Shown: positions 23,113 through 32,011, counted from the first letter of the stretch. The stretch: DNA of 36,431 nucleotides from JAJRPT01 sp965661945 (GCA_965661945.1 CBFIFP010000010.1:1-36431); one strand, 5' to 3'. Numbers and translations are program-made. Notes: a model not told the origin generated them from the letters alone.

Positions 23113-25217
23113 TTATTATATCAATTTTTATTTTATCATTTTTTTCGCTTGCTGATTTAAGTTCCTTAATAGATGATATATCAAAGCAAACGGAAATAAA
23201 CCAACAATTAAAAATTATTTCAGAAAATCAAGATGTACTTTTAATTGACAGTTTGATTTTATCTGAAAAACTATTGCTTTCCCTAAATGATGAATTAGAA
23301 ACCACTAAAAAAATTATAAATAACGAATATAAATTCGACTACTACTACTTATTATCCAAGTTAAATAAAGAAATAGGTGAAATTGAAAAAGCTATCGATT
23401 ATAATTACCAAGCATTTTCAATCGCAGAAGAAGAAGGATTATCCAAACAAATAGCTTTAACCTACCTTCAATTTGGAGAACTTTACATCAAAATAAAAGA
23501 CTTCGATCAAGCTTCAAAATACAACCTCTTAGGATTAAGGTTTTGCGAAGATAGAAAAGATACAACTATAAAATATAAATTTATGTTTCTTTTAGGTAAA
23601 ATTTCTTACTCTATAGGTAATTACGATGATGCAGAGACATATATGCTTGGAGCATTAAGCGAAACAGTTGGTAAAAATGAATTTAATATAATAGCCGAAA
23701 TAAAACTATACCTTAGCAGAATATATATAGCTACTAACCAATTAGACAAAGCAGAATTGAATTTACTTTCTGTTGAAATGCTTTCCTCTCAAATTAATAA
23801 TATAACTCTACTTACAGAAATTTATAGAGAATTAGTATCCCTTTATATAATTTTAAATGATGAAGTACAAGCACTTAAGTACGCACTTCTCGCATTAGAA
23901 AATGTTAGAAAACTTTCAGATTTGGAGTTGAGAGCAGATGTAAAACTTATTACTGCTAAATTACTTTACAAAATGAATAATATAGAAGAATCAAAAAAAT
24001 ATCTAGACTTAATAACTGATTACATTAATCAAACAAATAACCTAATTCATAAAGCTGATTATTATAATTTATATGCTAAGTTAATGATTAAAAACAATGA
24101 TTATAAGTCAGCCTACCAAATGCAAGAAAAGTTTCTAAAAATCAAAGATACAATCATTAATGAATCCAAAATTGCTGCTATCAACGATGCTCTCAAAAAA
24201 TATGAAAGTGAAAAGAAAGATAGAGAAAATGAAATGTTGAAATTAGATTTAAAACTCTCAAACAAACAAAAAGAATTCACTACTTATGTCATAATTGGAG
24301 TCTTAATAGCAATAATTGTAGTTGGCTTCTTTGCTATTCTTCTTTATTTAAGAGCAAAAAAAGAAAGAAAAATGAACAATCTTCTATCAGTACAAAATAA
24401 TAAAATTGAAGCTCAAAAAGAAGAACTCGAATTATTAAACAAAGAACTCGTTGATAGAAACGTTGAAATTGAAGAAATCAACTCAAATCTAATTAAATCA
24501 GAGGCAGAATCAAGAGAATTAAATGCAACTAAAGATAAGTTTTTATCAATTATTGCTCACGACTTAAAGAACCCTATAGCTGGTATTATGTTAACCTCGG
24601 AACTTCTTGTTAATTACTATGATAAATTAGATAAAGATAAATTAGAAACAAAACTAATAGAAATTAATACCACTACCGTAAAGCTTAAAGACCTTTTAGA
24701 TACTCTTCTAGAATGGGCTAGAGCTTCTACTGGTAATATACCTTATAATCCTTATGAAGTTGACGTTGACACTATTTTAAAAAATCTTGGTAATCTGTTC
24801 TCAGCAAATTTACAAAATAAAAACATAAATTTTGAAGTAGAAAATAACACGAATTGTAAAGTAATTGCTGACGAAAAGATGCTTGATACTATTTTAAGAA
24901 ACATAACCTCAAATGCAATTAAATTCACTCCTGAAGGAGGTTCTATATTTATTTCAACACAAAACTTAGTAGATAAACTTCAAATAAATATTAAAGATAC
25001 AGGCATAGGTATTCCAGAAGATAAAATACCAGATTTATTTAGTATGTCCTCTAATTATTCAACTCTTGGAACCCAAAAAGAAAAAGGCACAGGGCTTGGA
25101 CTTTTACTTTGCAAAGAGTTTATAGAAATAAATAACGGAAGTATATTAGTTAGTTCAGAAATAGGTAAAGGAACAACTTTTTCTATTATTTTAAATAGAG
25201 TAAATTATAATGGTTAA
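23109..25217 (+). CDS. Sensor histidine kinase with extracytoplasmic TPR domain
   Basis: A 702-residue membrane kinase. The start is TTG within a TTGA overlap with the ATPase stop; no in-frame ATG occurs before the sensor domain, and this start yields a signal peptide (MIIISIFILSFFSLADL). Residues ~60-370 are TPR-like helical repeats (YYLLSKLNKEIGEIEKAIDYNYQAF..., YDDAETYMLGAL), which topology places in the periplasm. A membrane helix spans ~392-414, followed by a coiled coil (~420-475), HisKA with His484 (SIIAHDLKNPI), and an HATPase domain with the N box (ILRNITSNAIKFTPEGG), G1 (DTGIGIPEDK) and G2 (KGTGLGLLLC). All catalytic motifs look intact. No receiver domain or neighbouring response regulator is present, so it is an orphan here. 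It overlaps the next gene by 8 bases. Confidence 0.9.
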   Translation: MIIISIFILSFFSLADLSSLIDDISKQTEINQQLKIISENQDVLLIDSLILSEKLLLSLNDELETTKKIINNEYKFDYYYLLSKLNKEIGEIEKAIDYNYQAFSIAEEEGLSKQIALTYLQFGELYIKIKDFDQASKYNLLGLRFCEDRKDTTIKYKFMFLLGKISYSIGNYDDAETYMLGALSETVGKNEFNIIAEIKLYLSRIYIATNQLDKAELNLLSVEMLSSQINNITLLTEIYRELVSLYIILNDEVQALKYALLALENVRKLSDLELRADVKLITAKLLYKMNNIEESKKYLDLITDYINQTNNLIHKADYYNLYAKLMIKNNDYKSAYQMQEKFLKIKDTIINESKIAAINDALKKYESEKKDRENEMLKLDLKLSNKQKEFTTYVIIGVLIAIIVVGFFAILLYLRAKKERKMNNLLSVQNNKIEAQKEELELLNKELVDRNVEIEEINSNLIKSEAESRELNATKDKFLSIIAHDLKNPIAGIMLTSELLVNYYDKLDKDKLETKLIEINTTTVKLKDLLDTLLEWARASTGNIPYNPYEVDVDTILKNLGNLFSANLQNKNINFEVENNTNCKVIADEKMLDTILRNITSNAIKFTPEGGSIFISTQNLVDKLQINIKDTGIGIPEDKIPDLFSMSSNYSTLGTQKEKGTGLGLLLCKEFIEINNGSILVSSEIGKGTTFSIILNRVNYNG

Positions 25218-26385
25218 TTTGTTATTTCTTGAAAAATTATTCAACCAAGACAAAGAAAATGGCATACTAACCTTTGCCTCTAAATTTTCTTTAATTTCAC
25301 TAATCCTTGGCTCTTTTGCTCTAACTGTCTCTTTATCTCTACTTGAAGGATTCGACTCAACAATTCATAATCTTGCTCAGAAATTTGACGGCAATTATCA
25401 AATAGATACCTACAACAAAAGTGAAATTGAACTAAACAATAAAATTATTAATAAATTAAATCAATTTCCAGAAATAATTAAATACTATCCTATTGTTACT
25501 AATCAAGTTTTAGTAAAATCAAACAGCCAAGTAAAAACCTTAATTATAAAGGGAGTTACAGATCAATACTTAAAAGATAAATTTAATTTAGAGTTTAATT
25601 CAGACCAAGAAATTATAATTTCAAAAAATCTATCCAAACAACTTTCAAATAATAACAATAACTTAGCAGTTTTTTCATTTCCTGAATTTGATAACTACTA
25701 TAATTATAAAATAAATAAATTTAGTGTAAACCAAAACTTTGAAACTGGTTTTGCAGATTATGACCAAAACGTCGCATTTGTTAGGTTATCTACCGCTCAA
25801 AGATTATTTTTTCAAAAAAGTAACAAAGTAAGTCGAATAGAATTAATAACTAACAATGAAAATCAATCATTCCAAAACGAATTGGAACGAAGCTTAGAAT
25901 ACCCTTTTTCTGTAAACTCAACAAAACAACTACACGCCGAAAAATTCATTTGGATAGAAGTCCAAAAACAACCTATACCAATTGTATTAGGTTTAATAAC
26001 ATTAGTGTCTTGTTTTGTTATTGTTAGCACTTTACTTATAATGATAGTCAAAAAATTTAAAAGCATTGGAATACTAAGAGCAATCGGAATGAACAAAAGC
26101 GATATGATGAAATATTTTTTGGCTTTTGGCTTCAAATTGGCAATAAAAGGAGCCACAATTGGTTGTGGAGTAGGAGTTATTCTGCTTCTTTTTCAAAAAT
26201 ATTTTAACATAATAAAAATACCAGGTGATATTTACTTCATAAGCGTTTTACCCGTTGAAATATTACCATTAAACATATTTATTATCTTCGCTGTATCAAT
26301 AACATTAACACTACTTGCTGCTCTAATTCCAGCTTTAGTATCAGTTAGATTAGACCCTATAAATGCTATTAAAATTAAAAATTAA
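25210..26385 (+). CDS. LolC/LolE-family (FtsX-type) ABC permease
   Basis: A 391-residue inner-membrane protein with the LolC/E topology: one N-terminal helix (~25-47, FSLISLILGSFALTVSLSLLEGF), a ~200-residue periplasmic domain (YQIDTYNKSEIEL... to ...PFSVNSTKQLHAEK), then three helices in an FtsX domain (IPIVLGLITLVSCFVIVSTLLI, KSIGILRAIGMNKSDMMKYFLAFGF, and the last near 350-375), ending SVRLDPINAIKIKN. Family members extract lipoproteins from the inner membrane for transfer to LolA, using the ATPase LolD; no LolD-type ATPase is in the window, and the nearby ATPase is of the sugar-importer type. It overlaps the kinase gene by 8 bases and is followed after one base by the methyltransferase gene. 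Confidence 0.82.
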   Translation: MVNLLFLEKLFNQDKENGILTFASKFSLISLILGSFALTVSLSLLEGFDSTIHNLAQKFDGNYQIDTYNKSEIELNNKIINKLNQFPEIIKYYPIVTNQVLVKSNSQVKTLIIKGVTDQYLKDKFNLEFNSDQEIIISKNLSKQLSNNNNNLAVFSFPEFDNYYNYKINKFSVNQNFETGFADYDQNVAFVRLSTAQRLFFQKSNKVSRIELITNNENQSFQNELERSLEYPFSVNSTKQLHAEKFIWIEVQKQPIPIVLGLITLVSCFVIVSTLLIMIVKKFKSIGILRAIGMNKSDMMKYFLAFGFKLAIKGATIGCGVGVILLLFQKYFNIIKIPGDIYFISVLPVEILPLNIFIIFAVSITLTLLAALIPALVSVRLDPINAIKIKN

Positions 26386-26386
26386 A

Positions 26387-27601
26387 ATGAACGAAAAACC
26401 AAATAAAATTGCAATCAAACTAAAACCCTCTGCTGAAAGGATGGTTAAAAAAGGACACCCTTGGATTTTTGAGGAAAGTATCGTAAAGCAAAGCATAAAT
26501 GGAAAAACAGGTGATATAGCAATAATTTTTGACGAAAAAAAAAATAAATTCCTAGCTGTCGGATTATATGACCAAGAATCAGTTATAAAAATAAAATGCT
26601 TTCAATTTCATCAAAAAGCAGAGTTAAACCAAGAGTTTTTTGACCACAAAATCAAAGAATCTCTCGAAATTCGTAAACCCTTAATAACAAATGAAAACAA
26701 CAGTTACAGATTAATCTATGGAGAAAATGACTTACTTCCATCAATAATCATTGATATTTATGACAAAAATGCTGTTATAAAACTATATTCACTAATCTGG
26801 AAAAACTACATAGATTTAATTTCTAATTCTCTTAAAAAATTAATAAATATAGAATGCATAGTATTAAGACTATCAAGAAATATTCAATCAAAATCAAAAG
26901 AATTGCAATTAACAGACGGACAAGTGATTTTTGGAAAACTCCAAAATTATAAAGCAATATTTATCGAAAATAATATAAAATATTATGCTGACCTGATAAA
27001 AGGTCACAAAACAGGATTTTTCCTTGACCAAAGACAAAATAGAAAAAAAGTTGGTTTGCTCGCAAAAAACAAAAAAGTCTTAGATGTTTTTTCATTTAAC
27101 GGAGGATTCACTCTTAACTGCCTCCATAATTTAGCAACTGAAGTAACTAGTGTTGATATTAATCAATTTGCTCTCGATGAAATAAAAGAAAACATAACTC
27201 TCAACAAATTTAAAAATAAACATAATATAATATGTGGAGATGCATTTAAAGTATTAAACAACTTGATATCTAAAAATATAAAATATGATTTAGTAATCAT
27301 AGACCCTCCATCATTTGCAAAAAAAGAAAATGAAATTGAAACTGCAAAACAACAATATATAAGGTTGGCTAATATGGGCAGCACGTTAGTTTCTAAAGGA
27401 GGAATATTAGTTCTTGCTTCTTGTTCGTCACGAATTACAGCCGATGATTTCTTTGAATGTAATCAAATTGGTTTTAGCAAAAATCAATCCCTAAATAATA
27501 TTGAAATTGTGCTTTTAGATAAAACCTTTCACGATATAGATCATCCTGTAAAAATCAAAGAAATGAACTACTTAAAATGTGGTTATTACAAATTTATTTA
27601 A
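26387..27601 (+). CDS. Class I rRNA methyltransferase, RlmI (YccW)-like
   Basis: SAM-dependent RNA methyltransferase expected to make m5C in 23S rRNA. I choose the ATG at 26387 (MNEKPNKIAIKL, 404 residues), one base after the permease stop, over an upstream in-frame ATG (26363) that would overlap the permease and add a Lys-rich stub. Residues ~5-80 form a PUA domain (AERMVKKGHPWIFEESI). The catalytic part has GHKTGFFLDQRQNR, motif I VLDVFSFNGGFTLNCL, VTSVDINQFAL, motif IV VIIDPPSFAKK, and the Cys-bearing motif VLASCSSRI. All are as expected for the RlmI/RlmK-like group of about 390-400 residues. It is the last gene of the packed run beginning at 22078; a functional link to the transport genes is not implied. 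Confidence 0.87.
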   Translation: MNEKPNKIAIKLKPSAERMVKKGHPWIFEESIVKQSINGKTGDIAIIFDEKKNKFLAVGLYDQESVIKIKCFQFHQKAELNQEFFDHKIKESLEIRKPLITNENNSYRLIYGENDLLPSIIIDIYDKNAVIKLYSLIWKNYIDLISNSLKKLINIECIVLRLSRNIQSKSKELQLTDGQVIFGKLQNYKAIFIENNIKYYADLIKGHKTGFFLDQRQNRKKVGLLAKNKKVLDVFSFNGGFTLNCLHNLATEVTSVDINQFALDEIKENITLNKFKNKHNIICGDAFKVLNNLISKNIKYDLVIIDPPSFAKKENEIETAKQQYIRLANMGSTLVSKGGILVLASCSSRITADDFFECNQIGFSKNQSLNNIEIVLLDKTFHDIDHPVKIKEMNYLKCGYYKFI

Positions 27602-27644
27602 AAAATCATAAAAACAGTAAGCTATAAAATTAAATTCACAATAT

Positions 27645-27675
27645 TTGTAAATTTAAAATTAATTATTTAATTTTG
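27645..27675 (+). promoter_or_regulatory. Bacteroidetes-type promoter before the small membrane protein gene
   Basis: TTG (27645-27647), 20-base spacer, TAATTTTG (27668-27675), 37 bases before the ATG at 27713. It starts a new plus-strand transcript after the methyltransferase gene. Confidence 0.55.
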
Positions 27676-27712
27676 TTTTTAAGTTTAATTTAAATAACAA
27701 AAAAGCAAAAAA

Positions 27713-28210
27713 ATGAGTAATATAGAAATTCTTGTAAAGTCATCAATCAGATCCTTTATCGGTTTTTTTATTTTTACATATTGCTTTTATGCAGTAATCG
27801 ATTCAATTTTAATTCTTTTTGCACCGGACTGGGTTCAATTAGGAAATATATTTCTACATTCTTTTAGTACAAGTCTATTGTTTACAGCTTTTACCTCATA
27901 CATTCTCAATAAAAAAATAAATTTAAGCCATAACACTAATGCAGAATCATTCTCAAGCACCAAAATAAAATTCAATAAAGATAAAGAAGAACTGAAATCA
28001 TTATTAAAACAAATATTCACAAATTCTTATATACAAGAAGGTGATAACTATATAAAAATATTTAACTATAAATATTATCATTTAGATACATTAATCTTTA
28101 TAACTTTTGAAGGTGACGAACTTTTTATCACTACAAGACCAATATTCTCTGAAACCGCAATTTATAATTCTCCAAATCAAATGAATTTAATAAAAGCATT
28201 AGTAAAATAA
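27713..28210 (+). CDS. Small two-helix membrane protein of unknown function
   Basis: A 165-residue protein that I do not recognise. Two hydrophobic segments (~15-36, IGFFIFTYCFYAVIDSILILF, and ~43-64, LGNIFLHSFSTSLLFTAFTSY) form a membrane hairpin that would leave both ends on the same side. The rest (~65-165) is soluble: a lysine-rich helix (FNKDKEELKSLLKQIFTN) followed by beta strands (NYIKIFNYKYYHLDTLIFITFEGDELFITTRPIF). The layout resembles small membrane-anchored PH-like or sensor-like proteins, but no motif proves it. It has its own promoter (27645-27675) and sits 101 bases before scpA, which seems to have a separate -7 element. Confidence 0.6.
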   Translation: MSNIEILVKSSIRSFIGFFIFTYCFYAVIDSILILFAPDWVQLGNIFLHSFSTSLLFTAFTSYILNKKINLSHNTNAESFSSTKIKFNKDKEELKSLLKQIFTNSYIQEGDNYIKIFNYKYYHLDTLIFITFEGDELFITTRPIFSETAIYNSPNQMNLIKALVK

Positions 28211-28250
28211 TCAATAAAATTCAACAACATAATTTATCCTTCGTGTTAAT

Positions 28251-28266
28251 AAGTTATTAATAACTT
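28251..28266. promoter_or_regulatory. Perfect 16-bp palindrome upstream of scpA
   Basis: AAGTTATTAATAACTT is a perfect inverted repeat located 15 bases before a -7 element TATTTTTG (28282-28289), so it covers the -33 region of the presumed scpA promoter. In DNA this AT-rich, one or two such palindromes are expected by chance in a window of this size, so an operator role is only a possibility. Confidence 0.25.
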
Positions 28267-28311
28267 TTAAATAATTATTTATATTTTTGTTTTTTTATAT
28301 TTTACTAAATC

Positions 28312-29031
28312 ATGTATAAAATAAAACTTCCAATATTCGAAGGTCCATTTGATTTACTTCTCTATTTTATAAAAAGAGATGAACTCAATATTTACGATAT
28401 ACCAATCTCAAAACTAACAGAAGACTTTCTGGACTATATGCGCCTGATGCAAATGTTAGATTTAGACCTTGCAGGTGAGTTTATTGTTATGGCTTCTACT
28501 TTAATGCAAATAAAAACACAACTTCTTCTTCCAAGATTTACAAACGAAAACGGTGAAGAAATCGAAGACCCAAGAACAGAATTAGTACAAAAATTATTAG
28601 AATATAAACAAATTAAAGAAGGTGCAGAAGAATTAAAAACTAATGAAGAAGAAAATAAATTCACACTTTACAGAGAAAACTTTGATTACGAACAAACTCT
28701 TTCCAAACATAGTAATGAAGGGCTTGATGTAGGATTATTTGACCTAATAAATTCTCTTAACAAAATTATAAAACGAAGAGTTACAGATACAGTTACTCAC
28801 AATGTAAAACTATTTAACTATTCAGTTGATGAACAAAAAGAATTCATCATAAAGCAACTTAACATAAAATCAATGCTATCATTTTCAAAGATTTTAAACA
28901 ATGCTCCTACTCAAAAAATAGTAGTTACATTCCTTGCATTACTTGACCTAGCTCGCCTTAAATCAATAAACCTAGTTCAAAATAACGCTGGAGATGATAT
29001 TTTAATTACAAAAATCCAAAACTATAATTAA
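28312..29031 (+). CDS. scpA: Segregation and condensation protein A
   Basis: Kleisin subunit that bridges the SMC dimer in the condensin-like complex with ScpB, acting in chromosome compaction and segregation. The 239 residues are typical. The N-terminal kleisin region has the hallmark LPIFEGPFDLLLYFIKRDELNIYDIPI-type start, followed by DLDLAGEFIVMASTLMQIK and LLLPR. A charged, flexible middle (NGEEIEDPRTEL to NFDYEQTLSKH) leads to a C-terminal winged-helix (SMLSFSKILNN, VVTFLALLDLARLKSINLVQ). It is followed by scpB after 41 bases, the usual gene order. A possible -7 element (TATTTTTG, 28282-28289) and a palindrome lie upstream. smc is not in the window. Confidence 0.93.
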   Translation: MYKIKLPIFEGPFDLLLYFIKRDELNIYDIPISKLTEDFLDYMRLMQMLDLDLAGEFIVMASTLMQIKTQLLLPRFTNENGEEIEDPRTELVQKLLEYKQIKEGAEELKTNEEENKFTLYRENFDYEQTLSKHSNEGLDVGLFDLINSLNKIIKRRVTDTVTHNVKLFNYSVDEQKEFIIKQLNIKSMLSFSKILNNAPTQKIVVTFLALLDLARLKSINLVQNNAGDDILITKIQNYN

Positions 29032-29072
29032 CTAAAATCAATAAACAATTTATTAAACAATAGAAAAATAAT

Positions 29073-29762
29073 ATGAGTTTTCAGCCCTATTTTTTAACAC
29101 TAACAAGAGATGAGCAACTAGCAACTATTGAGGCGCTTATTTTTTCTAGTAGTTCTCCAGTAAGTTTAGAAATTCTATTTAACTTATTATTCAATAAAGA
29201 TGAATTTGATGACTCTCAAAAAAATGAAAAAGCATCAACATTCAAAGAATTTCAATCATATATATTTGAGCAATATCATTACGATTCAAATAGAATTGAA
29301 GATTTCATAAAAGAAATTAATAACGAATTAGAAGCAACTCGCAGACCATTTAGAATAGTAAATTTTGCAAATGGATACCAATTTGCTACTAATAAGGAAT
29401 TTGGTAAAATTGTAACGTCATTTTATAACTATAAAGTAAAAAAGAAACTATCTCAAGCAGCAATAGAATCACTAGCAATCATAGCTTATCGCCAGCCGAT
29501 ATCAAAATCTGGGATAGAAGAAATTCGAGGAGTTAACTCAAACGAAGTGGTAAATTCTTTGCTCGAAAAAGGACTTATTAGGATAACAGGTAGAAGTGAA
29601 TCATTAGGAAAAGCATTAGTTTACGGAACTACAGACGAATTTCTTAAACTCTTTGGGCTTAACTCATTAAAAGATTTACCAAAACTAAGAGAGCTGGACG
29701 AGATAGCAATGCTTCAAGAAAGTATTGATAATAAAAATAATATTCTCGAATTTGAGAACTGA
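29073..29762 (+). CDS. scpB: Segregation and condensation protein B
   Basis: Winged-helix partner of ScpA in the SMC-ScpAB complex; a dimer binds the middle of ScpA. The 229 residues contain two winged-helix domains: the first from DEQLATIEALIFSSSSPVSLEIL, the second from KKLSQAAIESLAIIAYRQPISKSGIEEIRG, the family signature, then ITGRSESLGKALVYGTTDEFLKLFGL and KDLPKL. An insertion in the first domain (~50-85, NKDEFDDSQKNEKASTF) makes it a little longer than many ScpB. It is probably co-transcribed with scpA; pgi, which has its own -7 element, starts 65 bases later. Confidence 0.93.
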   Translation: MSFQPYFLTLTRDEQLATIEALIFSSSSPVSLEILFNLLFNKDEFDDSQKNEKASTFKEFQSYIFEQYHYDSNRIEDFIKEINNELEATRRPFRIVNFANGYQFATNKEFGKIVTSFYNYKVKKKLSQAAIESLAIIAYRQPISKSGIEEIRGVNSNEVVNSLLEKGLIRITGRSESLGKALVYGTTDEFLKLFGLNSLKDLPKLRELDEIAMLQESIDNKNNILEFEN

Positions 29763-29827
29763 TTTCTTTCAATATTTAAATAATTATCTTTAATTTTGCA
29801 TAATATATTAATTAAAAAAAATTAAAA

Positions 29828-31453
29828 ATGAGCAAATTGACAGAATCTAGACCATGGAAAGAACTTACTGAACATCATTTTAACATCAAGCATCTTCAAA
29901 TGAAAGAAATCTTTCATTATGACGAAGATAGATTTGAAAAATATAGTATAAAATGGAATGACTTTTTACTAGATTATTCAAAAAATAGAATAAACTGGGA
30001 TACAATTGCATATTTTCTTGATTTAGCAAAATTCCAAAGACTTAGATTTAAAATAGATGATTTATTTAATGGTAAAATTGTTAACAAATCAGAAAACAGA
30101 CCTGCACTTCATACCGCACTAAGAGACTCTAATCCAATTGAAAACTATAAAGGTATTGGTTTTGAAAGTAACATAGTTAATGTTCTTGAAAAAATGGAGC
30201 AAATTACTAATAGGATATTAAAAGGAGAATGGAAAGGACACAGAGGCGGACTAATAAAAAATGTCGTTAATATTGGAATTGGTGGTTCTGAATTAGGACC
30301 CAAATTTGTATGTGAAACTCTTAAAGAATACCACTCAGAGTTAACTTTATACTTTGTTTCAAACATTGACCGCAGAGACATAAACAGAGTTCTATTAGAA
30401 TTAAATCCAGAAGAAACAATCTTTATTATCACAAGTAAAAGCTTTAAAACTCAAGAAACACTTCAAAATGCAATAACAGCAAAAAACTGGTTACAAAGAA
30501 CTGGAGTAAGCTCCGAAGATATGAATAAACACTTTATTGCGGTATCATCAAATGTAGCTGCTTGTTTAGATTTTGGAATATCAGAGGAAAACATATTAGA
30601 AATGTGGGATGCAATTGGTGGTAGATATTCACTTTGGAGTGCTGTAGGACTTCCTATTGCCTTACAAATTGGATGGAATAACTTCAAAAAGCTTCTTAAA
30701 GGTGCAAACAAAATGGACTTACACTTTAAAGAGAAAAGTTATGAATCCAACATACCAGTAATATTAGCATTCTTAGACATCTGGTATTCAAACTTCTACA
30801 ATACTAATGGAAGAGCTATAATATCTTACAACTATGACATGAAACACTTCTCTGATTACTTACAACAATTAGAAATGGAAAGTAACGGAAAATCTGTAAC
30901 TGAAAAAGGAGATAAAGTAGATTACTTAACAAAAAACATAGTATTTGGTGGAACAGGTACTAACTCCCAACATTCCTTCTTTCAACTTTTACATCAAGGA
31001 ACAAGTTTTATACCAGTTGATTTTATTGCAATAGTTGATTTCGATAAGAACGACCATCACAACCAAAAATTGTTATCTAATCTTCTAGCTCAATCAAGAG
31101 CTTTAATGGTTGGAAAAAATAAAATAGAAGTAAAAAAAGAATTAATAGAAAAAGGACTACCAGAAAATGAAATCAATGAACTTTTACCTCATAAAGTATT
31201 TGAAGGAAATCGTCCTAGCAACACAATTTTACTCAAAACATTAACCCCAGAAAATCTAGGCTCACTTATCGCAATTTATGAACATAAAACATTTGTAGAA
31301 AGTGTACTTTTAGGTATAAATGCCTTTGACCAATGGGGTGTAGAACTAGGAAAAGAAATGGCTGACCAAATCTTAGATGACATATATGCCGACTCTCCAA
31401 TCAATAAATATGATTCCTCAACTAACTCTCTAATTAATTGGATAAAGGAATAA
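29828..31453 (+). CDS. pgi: Glucose-6-phosphate isomerase (long form)
   Basis: Interconverts glucose 6-phosphate and fructose 6-phosphate in the cytoplasm. The 541 residues match the long proteobacterial/eukaryotic-like form. Visible: VVNIGIGGSELGPKF (phosphate site), VFIIT-type SKSFKTQET, DAIGGRYSLWSAVGLPIAL (signature 1), LPHKVFEGNRPSN, and NAFDQWGVELGKEMA (signature 2, carrying the conserved Lys). In the segment usually written GEPGTNGQHAFYQLIHQG this protein has GGTGTNSQHSFFQLLHQG, with Gly375 where the general-base Glu of animal enzymes lies; some gamma-proteobacterial Pgi appear to share a Gly there, so loss of activity should not be assumed. A -7 element TAATTTTG sits at 29791-29798, 29 bases before the ATG. 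The lipocalin gene follows after 27 bases. Confidence 0.93.
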   Translation: MSKLTESRPWKELTEHHFNIKHLQMKEIFHYDEDRFEKYSIKWNDFLLDYSKNRINWDTIAYFLDLAKFQRLRFKIDDLFNGKIVNKSENRPALHTALRDSNPIENYKGIGFESNIVNVLEKMEQITNRILKGEWKGHRGGLIKNVVNIGIGGSELGPKFVCETLKEYHSELTLYFVSNIDRRDINRVLLELNPEETIFIITSKSFKTQETLQNAITAKNWLQRTGVSSEDMNKHFIAVSSNVAACLDFGISEENILEMWDAIGGRYSLWSAVGLPIALQIGWNNFKKLLKGANKMDLHFKEKSYESNIPVILAFLDIWYSNFYNTNGRAIISYNYDMKHFSDYLQQLEMESNGKSVTEKGDKVDYLTKNIVFGGTGTNSQHSFFQLLHQGTSFIPVDFIAIVDFDKNDHHNQKLLSNLLAQSRALMVGKNKIEVKKELIEKGLPENEINELLPHKVFEGNRPSNTILLKTLTPENLGSLIAIYEHKTFVESVLLGINAFDQWGVELGKEMADQILDDIYADSPINKYDSSTNSLINWIKE

Positions 31454-31480
31454 AAAGTAGAAATTAAAAGTAAAACAAGC

Positions 31481-32011
31481 GTGAATAAAAAATCAATAAT
31501 ACTATCATTAATATCAATCATTCTAATGTTAAATCTATTCAGTTGCCAAACAACTCCAGATGGAATCGAGCCAGTAAGTCCTTTTAATAAAAACAAATAT
31601 CTTGGGAAATGGTTCGAAATAGCAAGATTTGATTTCAAATTTGAAGAAAACTTAAATAATACGACTGCAACATATTCATTAAATGATAATGGGACAATAA
31701 AAGTAATAAACAGAGGCTATAACTTCATTAAAAAAGAGTGGGAAGAAGCTGTTGGTAAAGCCAAATTTGTTGAAAGCGATACAATCGCAAAATTAAAAGT
31801 ATCCTTTTTTGGACCATTCTATGGAGGATATAACGTAATTGAAATTGACAAAGATTACAAATATGCTTTAATTTGCGGAAGCAGTCTAGACTATTTATGG
31901 ATTTTATCAAAAGAAAAAGAACTACCAAAAGAAATAAAAATAAAATACGTAAACAAGGCAAAAAATCTCGGATTTGACGTATCAAAACTTATATGGGTAG
32001 AGCACAATTAA
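31481..32011 (+). CDS. blc: Bacterial lipocalin lipoprotein (Blc type)
   Basis: A 176-residue lipocalin: the signal ends LMLNLFSC (Cys22 lipidated). The lipocalin G-x-W motif is in YLGKWFEIARFDFKFEENLNN, followed by ATYSLNDNGTIKVINRGYN, AVGKAKFVES, LKVSFFGPFYGGYNVIEID, and YALICGSSLDYLWILSKEKELP, the order and spacing of Blc-type proteins. Such proteins bind lysophospholipids or fatty acids at the outer membrane and are often stress-induced. The start codon is GTG. It lies 27 bases after pgi on the same strand, so co-transcription is likely although there is no functional link. Length and motifs are complete. Confidence 0.9.
   Translation: MNKKSIILSLISIILMLNLFSCQTTPDGIEPVSPFNKNKYLGKWFEIARFDFKFEENLNNTTATYSLNDNGTIKVINRGYNFIKKEWEEAVGKAKFVESDTIAKLKVSFFGPFYGGYNVIEIDKDYKYALICGSSLDYLWILSKEKELPKEIKIKYVNKAKNLGFDVSKLIWVEHN

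Noticed and set aside
26363..26386. Upstream ATG for the RlmI-like gene
   Set aside because: It would add MLLKLKIK and overlap the permease end; ATG 26387 gives the usual PUA-domain start.
31276..31638. Minus-strand frame of 120 codons across the pgi/lipocalin junction
   Set aside because: It is antisense to the conserved ends of two well-supported genes and matches nothing.
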